From the NCBI GenBank assembly GCA_027057985.1, contig JALUTJ010000128.1, positions 1 to 5,742 of the forward strand: 5,742 bases of DNA. The letters are read 5' to 3'. Positions within the stretch are counted from its first letter, which is position 1. Every line of letters begins with the position of its first letter. The translations under genes were made by a program, and so were the position numbers. Below, one piece after another: positions 1-5,742 of the stretch. Origin of the DNA: Chromatiales bacterium. Lineage in GTDB: Bacteria > Pseudomonadota > Gammaproteobacteria > UBA6429 > Thiohalophilaceae. The notes below the pieces were generated by a model, which did not search any database, was not told the DNA's origin, and saw only the letters and a list, made by a program, of their open reading frames with translations.

Positions 1-356
1 TTCGTGGTCGCATCAATGCAGTCAAACCCGGTTACTATACACGCATGGGTGCCGCAATTCGCTTCGCCACCCTGCAACTTGAAAAACAGGCCAGTTCACA
101 ACGCCTGATGATCCTGCTTACCGATGGAAAACCAAATGATATCGATCAATATGAAGGACGCTACGGCATCGAGGATACCCGACAGGCGGTACTTGAAGCA
201 AAACGCGCCGGTATTCAACCGATCTGTATTACTATTGATCAACAGGCCAGTAATTACCTGCCGCACCTGTTTGGTGCCGAAGCCTACGTGGTCATACACA
301 GGCCATCACAACTACCTAAACTATTACCCATGATTTATGCAAGGATGACACATTAA
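1..356 (+). CDS. NorD/CbbO-family VWA-domain protein, C-terminal fragment (5' end outside window)
   Basis: This is the last 117 codons of a gene that begins left of the window; the frame is open from base 3 to the TAA at 354-356. The fragment is the C-terminal half of a von Willebrand factor A domain. It has a YTRMG stretch, whose Thr fits the third MIDAS metal-binding element, then LLTDGKPND, whose Asp fits the last MIDAS residue, then the YEGRYGIEDTR block and a YLPHLFG block. These blocks are typical of NorD (activation of nitric oxide reductase) and its paralogue CbbO (RuBisCO activation with the AAA+ partner CbbQ). Such proteins work in the cytoplasm with a MoxR-type ATPase of the NorQ/CbbQ kind. 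The fragment cannot separate NorD from CbbO, and the partner ATPase is not visible. The family call is strong; the target enzyme is unknown. Confidence 0.88.
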   Translation, partial: RGRINAVKPGYYTRMGAAIRFATLQLEKQASSQRLMILLTDGKPNDIDQYEGRYGIEDTRQAVLEAKRAGIQPICITIDQQASNYLPHLFGAEAYVVIHRPSQLPKLLPMIYARMTH

Positions 357-404
357 ATAAGCTGGGCTATATTTGCTGTCTCTTTTACATATTGGGTGAT
401 GAAG

Positions 405-1442
405 ATGGAATATCGAAATCTTGGAAAAACTGATCTCAAGGTCAGCGTAGTTGGTCTGGGCACCATGACTTGGGGGCTGCAGAACAGTGCTGATGATGGT
501 TTTGAACAAATGGATTATGCGCTTGACCACGGTGTTAATTTTTTTGATACCGCCGAGATGTATGCCATTCCCCCGAGTGCCGAGACCTATGGCACCACTG
601 AAAGCATTATTGGCAAATGGTTTGCTTCACGCAATAAACGTGACAAGGTCATACTTGCCTCGAAGATGACCGGGCCGGGGCTGGAGTGGATTCGTCACGC
701 TGAACCCATCAATAAAAAGAATATTCTGCTGGCAGTGGAAGGTAGCCTGAAACGGCTGCAAACGGATTATATCGATCTCTACCAGTTACACTGGCCTAAT
801 CGTGGCTCCTATCACTTTGGTCAGATATGGGACTATGCGCCTGCATTTGATAAACAGGCAGAGGAAGATAATTTTCTCGAGGTGCTCAATACTTTTGATG
901 ATCTGATAAAGCAGGGCAAAATTCGCCATATCGGTCTTTCCAATGAAACCGCGTGGGGAACAATGAAGTGGCTGCAACTCGCTGATGCCCATGGCTTACC
1001 ACGCATGGTGACAATACAGAATGAATATTCGCTGCTATGCCGGCATTTTGAGCCTGACCTGCAGGAAATTTCTCTGCATGAATCCATTGGCCTGCTTGCC
1101 TGGTCTCCATTAACTCGCGGCATGATCAGTGGCAAGTATCTCGATGGTGCACAACCTGAAGGTGCTCGCCTCACGATCGAAACACGACATGAACACCGTA
1201 TTGCGCCACAAACCGATGCCGCTATTAAAAAGTATATTGATCTTGCCAATCAGTACCAGCTCGATGTTTGCCAGATGGCATTATCGTTTGTGCATAACCA
1301 GCCCTTTGTTACTTCTACTCTAATTGGTGCAACAAATATGGCGCAGTTGAAAACAAATATTGCTTCGATTGATGTGAAACTGGATAAGGCCGTTTATGAA
1401 GGAATTGCAAAGATTCGGCGTGAATACCCGGCGGTATTTTAA
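405..1442 (+). CDS. tas: Tas-like NADP(H)-dependent aldo/keto reductase
   Basis: Cytosolic aldo/keto reductase of 345 residues, close in length and sequence to E. coli Tas (about 346). The family folds as a TIM barrel and reduces carbonyls with NADPH; the physiological substrate of Tas-type members is unclear. The catalytic tetrad is visible with residues counted from the ATG at 405: Asp48 and Tyr53 (FFDTAEMY), Lys87 (LASK) and His129 (YQLHWP). Other landmarks are GLGTMTWG near the N-terminus, SLKRLQTDYIDLYQ, GKIRHIGLSNETAWG, the Tas-like TIQNEYSLL block and a C-terminal STLIGAT cofactor-binding region. I chose ATG 405 because the protein then begins MEYRNLGKTDL like relatives and GGTGAT at 395-400 matches the 16S 3' end. 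ATG 399 and GTG 396 are in-frame alternatives. It lies 48 bases after the VWA gene on the same strand, so co-transcription is possible. Confidence 0.93.
   Translation: MEYRNLGKTDLKVSVVGLGTMTWGLQNSADDGFEQMDYALDHGVNFFDTAEMYAIPPSAETYGTTESIIGKWFASRNKRDKVILASKMTGPGLEWIRHAEPINKKNILLAVEGSLKRLQTDYIDLYQLHWPNRGSYHFGQIWDYAPAFDKQAEEDNFLEVLNTFDDLIKQGKIRHIGLSNETAWGTMKWLQLADAHGLPRMVTIQNEYSLLCRHFEPDLQEISLHESIGLLAWSPLTRGMISGKYLDGAQPEGARLTIETRHEHRIAPQTDAAIKKYIDLANQYQLDVCQMALSFVHNQPFVTSTLIGATNMAQLKTNIASIDVKLDKAVYEGIAKIRREYPAVF
1421..1440 (+). terminator. Possible weak intrinsic terminator overlapping the end of the reductase gene
   Basis: AATACC at 1423-1428 and GGTATT at 1433-1438 form a perfect 6-bp stem with a CGGC loop. 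A T run at 1437-1440 overlaps the 3' arm. The hairpin lies inside the last codons of the reductase gene and would serve plus-strand transcription just before the convergent gene begins. The stem is short and AT-rich and the T run is only four bases, so termination would be weak. Confidence 0.28.
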
Positions 1443-1451
1443 GCGGAATTA

Positions 1452-2138
1452 TTATTTCTGGGTAAAGAGGTGCCGAATCTGTTGCAGTGAATCATCAATG
1501 CTCAGTGACACACTTTTTGAGAGTGCATCGAGTAGCACAATGGCATTTACCGCAGCGTCTTTACTCGTAGCACTTCTGATCCGTTCAGCCATATCATGAT
1601 TGAGTTGCTGTAGATCTTCATAGTCCTGTTTTAACTGTGTCAGCACTGCTTCTGCATCGCTGTTATCTGCATTGAAGTAATTATTGAGAAACGCAGTCGA
1701 TACGGTTCGAAAGATAGTTTCTTCACGACTTGCCAGTGGCAGGTGAAAGCGTGCCAGTGGCCGCAGAAAAGTCATTTTTGGACAGGCACTACTTCCCATC
1801 AACAGACCCAGCAGCGAACTGATACCACGCTGTAACGTGGTTGCGGACTGTACCGTGCGTTCTTTTGATACCACGGTCACGTCCACCTCATCATAAGAGG
1901 CAAAGTCCTGGCACCAGTAAATAATTGGCACCAGGTTTACTGCAAGCGGGCAGTAGAGATAATCTTCGCTGGTAAGACTACAGTTTTTACACTGGCAATA
2001 CTCCAGCTGTGCCCAGTCCGGGTAATGATGCTCATCCTGTACCTCTGACTTCAGGCTTTCTTCATCAAACTCAACGGTAAAAGATTTTTTGCTTTTATCC
2101 GCAAAGGCAAAGTGGTACTCGTAATAAATTTTACTCAA
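1452..2138 (-). CDS. Unrecognised conserved-looking protein with N-terminal cysteine cluster (TTG start)
   Basis: Soluble protein of 228 residues; I cannot assign a function. It vaguely recalls an uncharacterised family that may be DUF6901, but I am not sure of that label. Residues 1-30 look like a beta-rich segment (YYEYHFAFADKSKKSFTVEF). Next comes a cysteine cluster, C48-x-C50-x2-C53-x9-C63 with C76 following, which could bind a metal or form disulfides. Then there is a hydrophobic block around 102-120 (LQRGISSLLGLLMGSSACP), a basic PLARFHLPLA stretch, and a helical C-terminal third with coiled-coil character. No signal peptide is evident. The only possible start is TTG at 2138-2136: an in-frame TAA lies seven codons upstream and no Met occurs before residue 114. 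A weak AAGAGA lies upstream. It follows the diguanylate cyclase gene after 141 bases and converges on the reductase gene with a 9-base gap. Confidence 0.8.
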   Translation of the reverse strand: MSKIYYEYHFAFADKSKKSFTVEFDEESLKSEVQDEHHYPDWAQLEYCQCKNCSLTSEDYLYCPLAVNLVPIIYWCQDFASYDEVDVTVVSKERTVQSATTLQRGISSLLGLLMGSSACPKMTFLRPLARFHLPLASREETIFRTVSTAFLNNYFNADNSDAEAVLTQLKQDYEDLQQLNHDMAERIRSATSKDAAVNAIVLLDALSKSVSLSIDDSLQQIRHLFTQK

Positions 2139-2170
2139 AACGCTGTTGTCTCTTGTTTAACACTTTATTA

Positions 2171-2176
2171 ACTATA
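2171..2176 (-). promoter_or_regulatory. Possible -10 box for the unrecognised gene
   Basis: TATAGT on the minus strand differs from the sigma-70 -10 consensus TATAAT at one position and lies about 33 bases upstream of the TTG start, in an AT-rich stretch. No good -35 hexamer sits 16-18 bases upstream. This is a weak candidate, offered because the 141-base gap could hold a separate promoter. Confidence 0.22.
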
Positions 2177-2231
2177 CAAGTACAACGTAAAAGCGTTCTC
2201 TTAAGACACGTTTCTTTACATTTGAGGTGTT

Positions 2232-2277
2232 ACTTTGTGATAGAGATCCTGTTTCTGCGCGAACAGGTTCACAAAGT
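2232..2277 (-). repeat. Two-tier inverted repeat just after the diguanylate cyclase stop codon
   Basis: ACTTTGTGA at 2232-2240 is a perfect 9-base inverted match to TCACAAAGT at 2269-2277. Nested inside, CCTGTT at 2248-2253 is a perfect 6-base inverted match to AACAGG at 2262-2267, closing an 8-base loop. The tiers are separated by 7 unpaired bases on one side and 1 on the other. On the cyclase transcript the structure begins about 2 bases after the stop. No T run follows it, so it is not a standard intrinsic terminator. It may protect the 3' end of the mRNA, attenuate read-through into the next gene, or be a protein-binding site. Confidence 0.55.
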
Positions 2278-2279
2278 TA

Positions 2280-3923
2280 TCAGGGTGCGGTCTGGCAATT
2301 ATTACGACCGCACTCCTTGGCTTTATACAATGCCTTGTCGGCACGCATAAACACGGCTTCACCCGTTTCACTTTCCCTGATTTCGGCAAGCCCTGCAGAA
2401 ACCGTAATTTTGACGGGTTGATCACGAAAATGAAAATTGGTTTCAGCAATCATTTCCCGCAGTTTGTTGGTAATCAGTTGTGCACCCTTAATATCGGTGC
2501 CGGGCAGGATAGCAACAAATTCTTCGCCACCATAGCGTGAAAAAAAATCCGTTTCACGCAGATTTTTACTGATAATGCTTGCCACCATTTTCAGTACCTG
2601 GTCACCTGCGGCATGGCCATAGGTATCATTAACCTTTTTAAAGAAATCGATATCCCAGACCACGAGTGTAAAGGCGGTATTATTGCGGTGGAAGTTTGCC
2701 AGCTCAAGTGCAAGGCGTTCTTCATAGGCAAGGCGGTTCGGAACCCCGGTTAACGCATCGCGCAGGGTTTGCTGCCGTTCATCTTCAAGTTGTTGCTTTA
2801 GCTGCTCGGTTTCCTTTTCCATTTGCTGAACCTGGTTCTTTAGCTGCGCAATCACCTTTTCAGCTTCAACTCCCTTCTCGCCTTCCTTAAGAATAAAGGT
2901 ATCGACATGATTACGTAACAGGATAACCCGTGACTGTATCGCGGTTTTGAGTTCCTCGAGATTCTGGATGCTGTTGATGCCCTGCTCCATGGTATCCATC
3001 TCGGTTTTCATGTCCCGGGTCATTTCCATGCCATGCTGATGGGTTAGCTCGCGGATACGCGCGGTTTCACGGATATCCTTGTCCATTTCCTGCAGACGGC
3101 TGGTCAACTGCTTGAGAAAGACTTCGATTTCCTGCTTTTCTTTTTTAATTCGTGCCAGTACATCTGCCACGATAGCCACTGTCTTTTCGAGTGCGACAAG
3201 AAAAACTTCTTCATCCGGCTTCTGTGCCAGCTGTCTTTTCACCAGGTTGGCTTCTACCTGCAGATCGGTTGGCAGGATCATTTTTTCCAGCAATGCTGTC
3301 AGGCTGGCGATGGCATTATCCAGTTCCAGAGCTTTTGCAGGCTCTGCCTGCTGTATGACTGTTTCTTCTGCTACGCGTTCTCCTGCTGCTTCGCCCTTAC
3401 TGATAAGGGATGAAAGCAGGCCGCCCTGTTTCTGTTTTTTCTCTGCAAGCGAGAGACCATAAACCAGTAACTTTGCCAGCTCTTCTACCAGTGGCTGCAT
3501 TTCCTTTATCGAGGAAGTTTTATCAATCTTTTTTGCCAGCTTGCTCAGTTTCTTTTCTATCTTACCCGCCGGGGTTATCCGGGTGATGAGATCAGAAAAA
3601 AGCTTTTTGCTATCATTTTTTTTCTTTTGCTGTATTGCCTTGAGCCCGAGGATACTGTCGGCCACTTCATCAATGGCTTTTTTCAACTTGGTTGCAGCAA
3701 CTCCTTTTTGCACCGCATCTTTCAGGACACCCAGTTGCTTGTTCAGCTTTTGCGAGGAATCATCGGTGGCTTCACTGAGCTGAACGATCAGTGCCCGCAG
3801 GATCTTTTCACTTTGTTGCCAGTAGGCTTCTTTTTGTTCCAGCTCTTCCAGGCTGGCGAGGTATTTTGTCTTCCACTTGTCCGACGGGCTATCGTCGATA
3901 TCGATATACTTGTTGCCGGCCAT
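2280..3923 (-). CDS. Diguanylate cyclase, GGDEF domain with long helical N-terminal region (DgcP-like)
   Basis: Makes the second messenger c-di-GMP from two GTP. The protein has 547 residues. Residues 1-380 are charged and mostly helical, with no transmembrane segment or signal peptide. They contain an N-terminal WKTKYLASLEELEQKE block, a Lys-rich stretch around 100-135, and a long coiled coil around 255-385. The GGDEF domain covers about 384-545, with DALTGVPNR at 389-397, VVWDIDFFKKVND (metal Asp424), YGHAAGD, and the active-site GGEEF at 465-469. An intact inhibitory RxxD site (R456-ETD459) sits five residues before it, so product inhibition is expected. Layout and N-terminal sequence resemble Pseudomonas DgcP, a cyclase reported to work with the polar protein FimV; this is from memory. 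The ATG lies 2 bases after the EEP stop, with a weak GAAGTGG upstream, which suggests translational coupling. Activity call is strong; polar localisation is inference. Confidence 0.93.
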   Translation of the reverse strand: MAGNKYIDIDDSPSDKWKTKYLASLEELEQKEAYWQQSEKILRALIVQLSEATDDSSQKLNKQLGVLKDAVQKGVAATKLKKAIDEVADSILGLKAIQQKKKNDSKKLFSDLITRITPAGKIEKKLSKLAKKIDKTSSIKEMQPLVEELAKLLVYGLSLAEKKQKQGGLLSSLISKGEAAGERVAEETVIQQAEPAKALELDNAIASLTALLEKMILPTDLQVEANLVKRQLAQKPDEEVFLVALEKTVAIVADVLARIKKEKQEIEVFLKQLTSRLQEMDKDIRETARIRELTHQHGMEMTRDMKTEMDTMEQGINSIQNLEELKTAIQSRVILLRNHVDTFILKEGEKGVEAEKVIAQLKNQVQQMEKETEQLKQQLEDERQQTLRDALTGVPNRLAYEERLALELANFHRNNTAFTLVVWDIDFFKKVNDTYGHAAGDQVLKMVASIISKNLRETDFFSRYGGEEFVAILPGTDIKGAQLITNKLREMIAETNFHFRDQPVKITVSAGLAEIRESETGEAVFMRADKALYKAKECGRNNCQTAP

Positions 3924-3925
3924 GA

Positions 3926-4735
3926 CTACGCCACTTCAGATGGGTGTCGATGGTAAAGCGTCGACGAGAGATCCAGTGTTTCTGGCAGTTTCACTTCCAT
4001 CATGATTGGCAGGTGATCAGAGCAAAAATGCTTCAGTGATTTTGCACTAAGTATTTCCAGCTCGGAAGTCACAAGGATATGATCAATATGATGTTGTGGT
4101 TGCCAGCTGGGGAAGGTACGCACTTCTTCCTGTGGCTCATGCAGCTTTGTGCTATTGAAAAGATGGCGCATCTCACGGCTGTCTACCTTACAATTGAGAT
4201 CGCCCATGAGGATAGCATGATCAAATTCATTAACCCGCTCGCCAATCATTGCCAGTTGCCGCATCCGCGCTCGTTTGCTGAGCGCAAGGTGCACGACAAA
4301 GACACCGAGGCTTTCTTCTTTCGTGCCATACTTTGCTACGATGGCCTGACGACCCGGAATCAGCCCCGGCAGGCGCAGATTTTCTGTATTATAAGGGCGG
4401 ATACGACTTAACAGACCATTACTGTGTTTAGCCAGGTGGCCGAGGTTACGATTGACCTGGTGATACCAGAACGGAAAGCGTGCGCGGTTGGCAAGGTACT
4501 CGGTCAGATTGATGTAGTTGCTGCGCAGGCTACCGGCATCGGTTTCCTGTAAGCCGACGATATCATAGCTTTCAAGAAAGCTAATGGTTTCATCGAGATT
4601 ATTCAGGCGTTGCGAGTGTGGTATCAGGTGTTTCCAGCTACCGGTAATATACTGGCTCGGCCGGCTGGTTTTTATGCCGACCTGCAGGTTATAACTGAGA
4701 ATGCGTAAAATATTTTCTTTTGCTAGATTGGACAA
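3926..4735 (-). CDS. Endonuclease/exonuclease/phosphatase (EEP) family protein (TTG start)
   Basis: Metal-dependent hydrolase of 269 residues with the fold of exonuclease III and DNase I. The substrate could be a nucleic acid, a phospholipid or an inositol phosphate; the sequence does not decide. The family motifs appear in order: SYNLQVG (Asn16), GLQETD (Glu64, metal ligand), NGLLSR, VVHL (His149), MGDLNCK (Asp179, Asn181), HIDHILV (Asp218) and CSDHLPI (Asp240, catalytic His241). The set is complete, so an active enzyme is expected. There is no signal peptide, so it is probably cytoplasmic. TTG at 4735-4733 is the only plausible start: an in-frame TGA lies three codons upstream, the next Met is residue 163, and AGGTGA sits 6 bases before the TTG. 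The first 13 bases overlap the synthase gene, and the stop is 2 bases from the cyclase ATG. A similar EEP gene precedes dgcP in Pseudomonas, as I recall. Confidence 0.9.
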   Translation of the reverse strand: MSNLAKENILRILSYNLQVGIKTSRPSQYITGSWKHLIPHSQRLNNLDETISFLESYDIVGLQETDAGSLRSNYINLTEYLANRARFPFWYHQVNRNLGHLAKHSNGLLSRIRPYNTENLRLPGLIPGRQAIVAKYGTKEESLGVFVVHLALSKRARMRQLAMIGERVNEFDHAILMGDLNCKVDSREMRHLFNSTKLHEPQEEVRTFPSWQPQHHIDHILVTSELEILSAKSLKHFCSDHLPIMMEVKLPETLDLSSTLYHRHPSEVA

Positions 4736-5742
4736 ACCATTTCACCTAACTTACCAGTGAGTTTGAGATTTTCACTATAATCCACCGGGCAATCAATCAC
4801 GCTAACGGTCTTATCCGCCAGTGCTTTTTTCAGGGTGGGTAAGAGATCTTCACCCTTTTCAATCCGGTAACCTTTGGCACCAAATGACTCGGCGTATTTG
4901 ACGAAATCCGGGTTGGTAAAATCAATATGCGATTTACGCCCAAACTGGTTCATCTGCTTCCATTCGATCAGCCCATAGGCCGAGTCATTCCAGATTAAGA
5001 TCACGATCGGGGTTTTCATGCGCAGAGCAGTTTCAATTTCCTGCGAGTTCATCATAAAACCGGCATCACCGGTCACGGCGACCACGCCACGATCCGGGTA
5101 GGCGAGTTTGGCACCAATGGCGCCGGGCACCGCAATGCCCATGCTGGCAAAACCATTGGAAATAATACAGGTGTTCGGGAGCTCGCAGCGGAACATACGT
5201 GACATCCACATTTTATGCGCGCCCACATCGGAAATGGCGATATCCTCCATCTCCATCGCGGTACGCAAATCCCAGATAATCTTCTGCGGCTTCATCGGCA
5301 CGCTGAAGTCATCCTTGTGCTGGTTCATGTCCTCGATCAGCGCCTCGCGCAGGGCACGCATGTGACTGCCGGTATTGGTGCTGGCCAGCTCCATAATCCG
5401 CAGCAGGGAGTGCTTGATATCACCCACAACGCCACATTCTACAGGGTAGTAAGCGTCCACTTCAGCCGGTGACTGATCGATATGGACAATGGTGCGATCC
5501 TTTGTTGGGTGCCACAGGTAAGGATGGTATTCCACCAGATCATAGCCAATACAGATAATCACGTCGGCCTTGCTAAAGCCACAACTGACATAATCATTAG
5601 CCTGTAGCCCGGCACTGCCCAGCGCCATTTCATGCTTGAAGGGGATGACGCCCTTGGCCATAAAAGTATTCGCTACCGGGATACGTAACTCCTGGGCAAA
5701 GGCATCGAGCTGTTTCCAGGCCTTGCCGCGGATTACGCCGTT
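4723..5742 (-). CDS. Acetolactate-synthase-like thiamine-diphosphate enzyme, C-terminal fragment (5' end outside window)
   Basis: The last 339 codons of a large-subunit acetolactate synthase homologue, which would condense two pyruvates to 2-acetolactate and CO2. The frame stays open to the right edge, so the ATG at 5661 is internal; the preceding FAQELRIPVANTFMAKGVIP is the usual start of the central domain. That domain continues through ADVIICIGYDLVEY and TIVHIDQSPAEVD. The thiamine-diphosphate domain follows, with DVGAHKMWMSR, ISNGFASMGIAVPGAIGAKLA and the cofactor motif GDAGF (visible residues 225-229) ending in ND (252-253), whose Asn and Asp-type residues hold Mg2+ and diphosphate. AHKMWMSR and VKYAESFGA resemble catabolic AlsS/BudB enzymes more than IlvB/IlvI/IlvG. 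No small regulatory subunit follows; the next gene is the EEP protein, overlapping by 13 bases. Another TPP-dependent reaction in this superfamily is possible. Confidence 0.85.
   Translation of the reverse strand, partial: NGVIRGKAWKQLDAFAQELRIPVANTFMAKGVIPFKHEMALGSAGLQANDYVSCGFSKADVIICIGYDLVEYHPYLWHPTKDRTIVHIDQSPAEVDAYYPVECGVVGDIKHSLLRIMELASTNTGSHMRALREALIEDMNQHKDDFSVPMKPQKIIWDLRTAMEMEDIAISDVGAHKMWMSRMFRCELPNTCIISNGFASMGIAVPGAIGAKLAYPDRGVVAVTGDAGFMMNSQEIETALRMKTPIVILIWNDSAYGLIEWKQMNQFGRKSHIDFTNPDFVKYAESFGAKGYRIEKGEDLLPTLKKALADKTVSVIDCPVDYSENLKLTGKLGEMVCPI
4742..4747 (-). promoter_or_regulatory. Ribosome binding site that fixes the TTG start of the EEP gene
   Basis: AGGTGA on the minus strand matches the 16S-complementary GGAGGTGA core and is 6 bases from the TTG at 4735-4733. 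It lies inside the last codons of the upstream synthase gene. Together with the in-frame stop just upstream it leaves this TTG as the only sensible start. Confidence 0.65.

Noticed and set aside
396..398. GTG at 396 as start of the reductase
   Set aside because: It has no ribosome binding site at suitable distance, and relatives start at the MEYRNLG position.
833..1249. 138-codon open frame on the minus strand
   Set aside because: It is antisense to the aldo/keto reductase, has low-quality composition rich in Ser, Cys and Arg, and no recognisable domain.
1731..1761. Direct repeat TGCCAGTGGC at 1731-1740 and 1752-1761
   Set aside because: It lies within coding sequence, in frame at 21 bases, and simply encodes two PLA tripeptides in the unrecognised protein.
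2236..2273. TGTGA and TCACA half-sites resembling a CRP-binding site
   Set aside because: The half-sites are 28 bases apart instead of 6, and the sequence at the correct spacing after TGTGA does not match TCACA.
3079..3462. 127-codon Ser/Cys-rich open frame on the plus strand
   Set aside because: It is antisense to the well-supported cyclase gene, and its composition is what the complement of Lys/Glu-rich coding gives.
3597..3623. AAAAAGCTTTTT palindrome followed by a T8 run, resembling a plus-strand terminator
   Set aside because: It lies inside the minus-strand cyclase coding region, the stem is almost all A-T, and no plus-strand gene ends there.
5659..5661. ATG at 5661 as start of the acetolactate-synthase-like gene
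   Set aside because: The frame stays open to 5742 and the upstream codons encode conserved family sequence, so this Met is internal.

Overview
The window reads as chromosomal DNA from a gammaproteobacterium of moderate GC content. This is judged only from protein resemblance: a Tas-like aldo/keto reductase, an EEP-nuclease plus diguanylate cyclase pair resembling one I recall from Pseudomonas, and a NorD/CbbO-type VWA protein. I cannot name a genus. There is no sign of an insertion sequence, phage, tRNA, rRNA or CRISPR array.

Layout. Positions 1-1442 are on the plus strand: the last 117 codons of a NorD/CbbO-family von Willebrand A protein, then a complete Tas-like aldo/keto reductase. From 1452 to the right edge everything is on the minus strand. 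Reading in the direction of transcription (right to left) this is the C-terminal part of an acetolactate-synthase-like thiamine-diphosphate enzyme (runs off the window at 5742), an endonuclease/exonuclease/phosphatase (EEP) family protein, a 547-residue GGDEF diguanylate cyclase with a long non-membrane helical N-terminal half, and a 228-residue unrecognised protein with a cysteine cluster. The two gene blocks converge with only 9 bases between their stop codons.

Gene interplay. The synthase and EEP genes overlap by 13 bases, and the EEP stop is 2 bases from the diguanylate cyclase start, so these three look like one translationally coupled transcript. The cyclase has all residues expected for c-di-GMP synthesis plus an intact inhibitory RxxD site, so the best-supported biology is c-di-GMP signalling next to an EEP hydrolase of unknown substrate. 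A 141-base gap separates the cyclase from the unrecognised gene. It holds a conspicuous two-tier inverted repeat and a weak promoter-like box, so the last gene may be partly independent. Two of the minus-strand genes (EEP and the unrecognised one) can only start at TTG.

I see no clearly new system. The most interesting leads are the coupled EEP-cyclase pair, the uncharacterised N-terminal half of the cyclase, the inverted repeat downstream of it, an A8 tract in the cyclase gene where one extra A gives immediate tandem stops, and the unrecognised cysteine-cluster protein.
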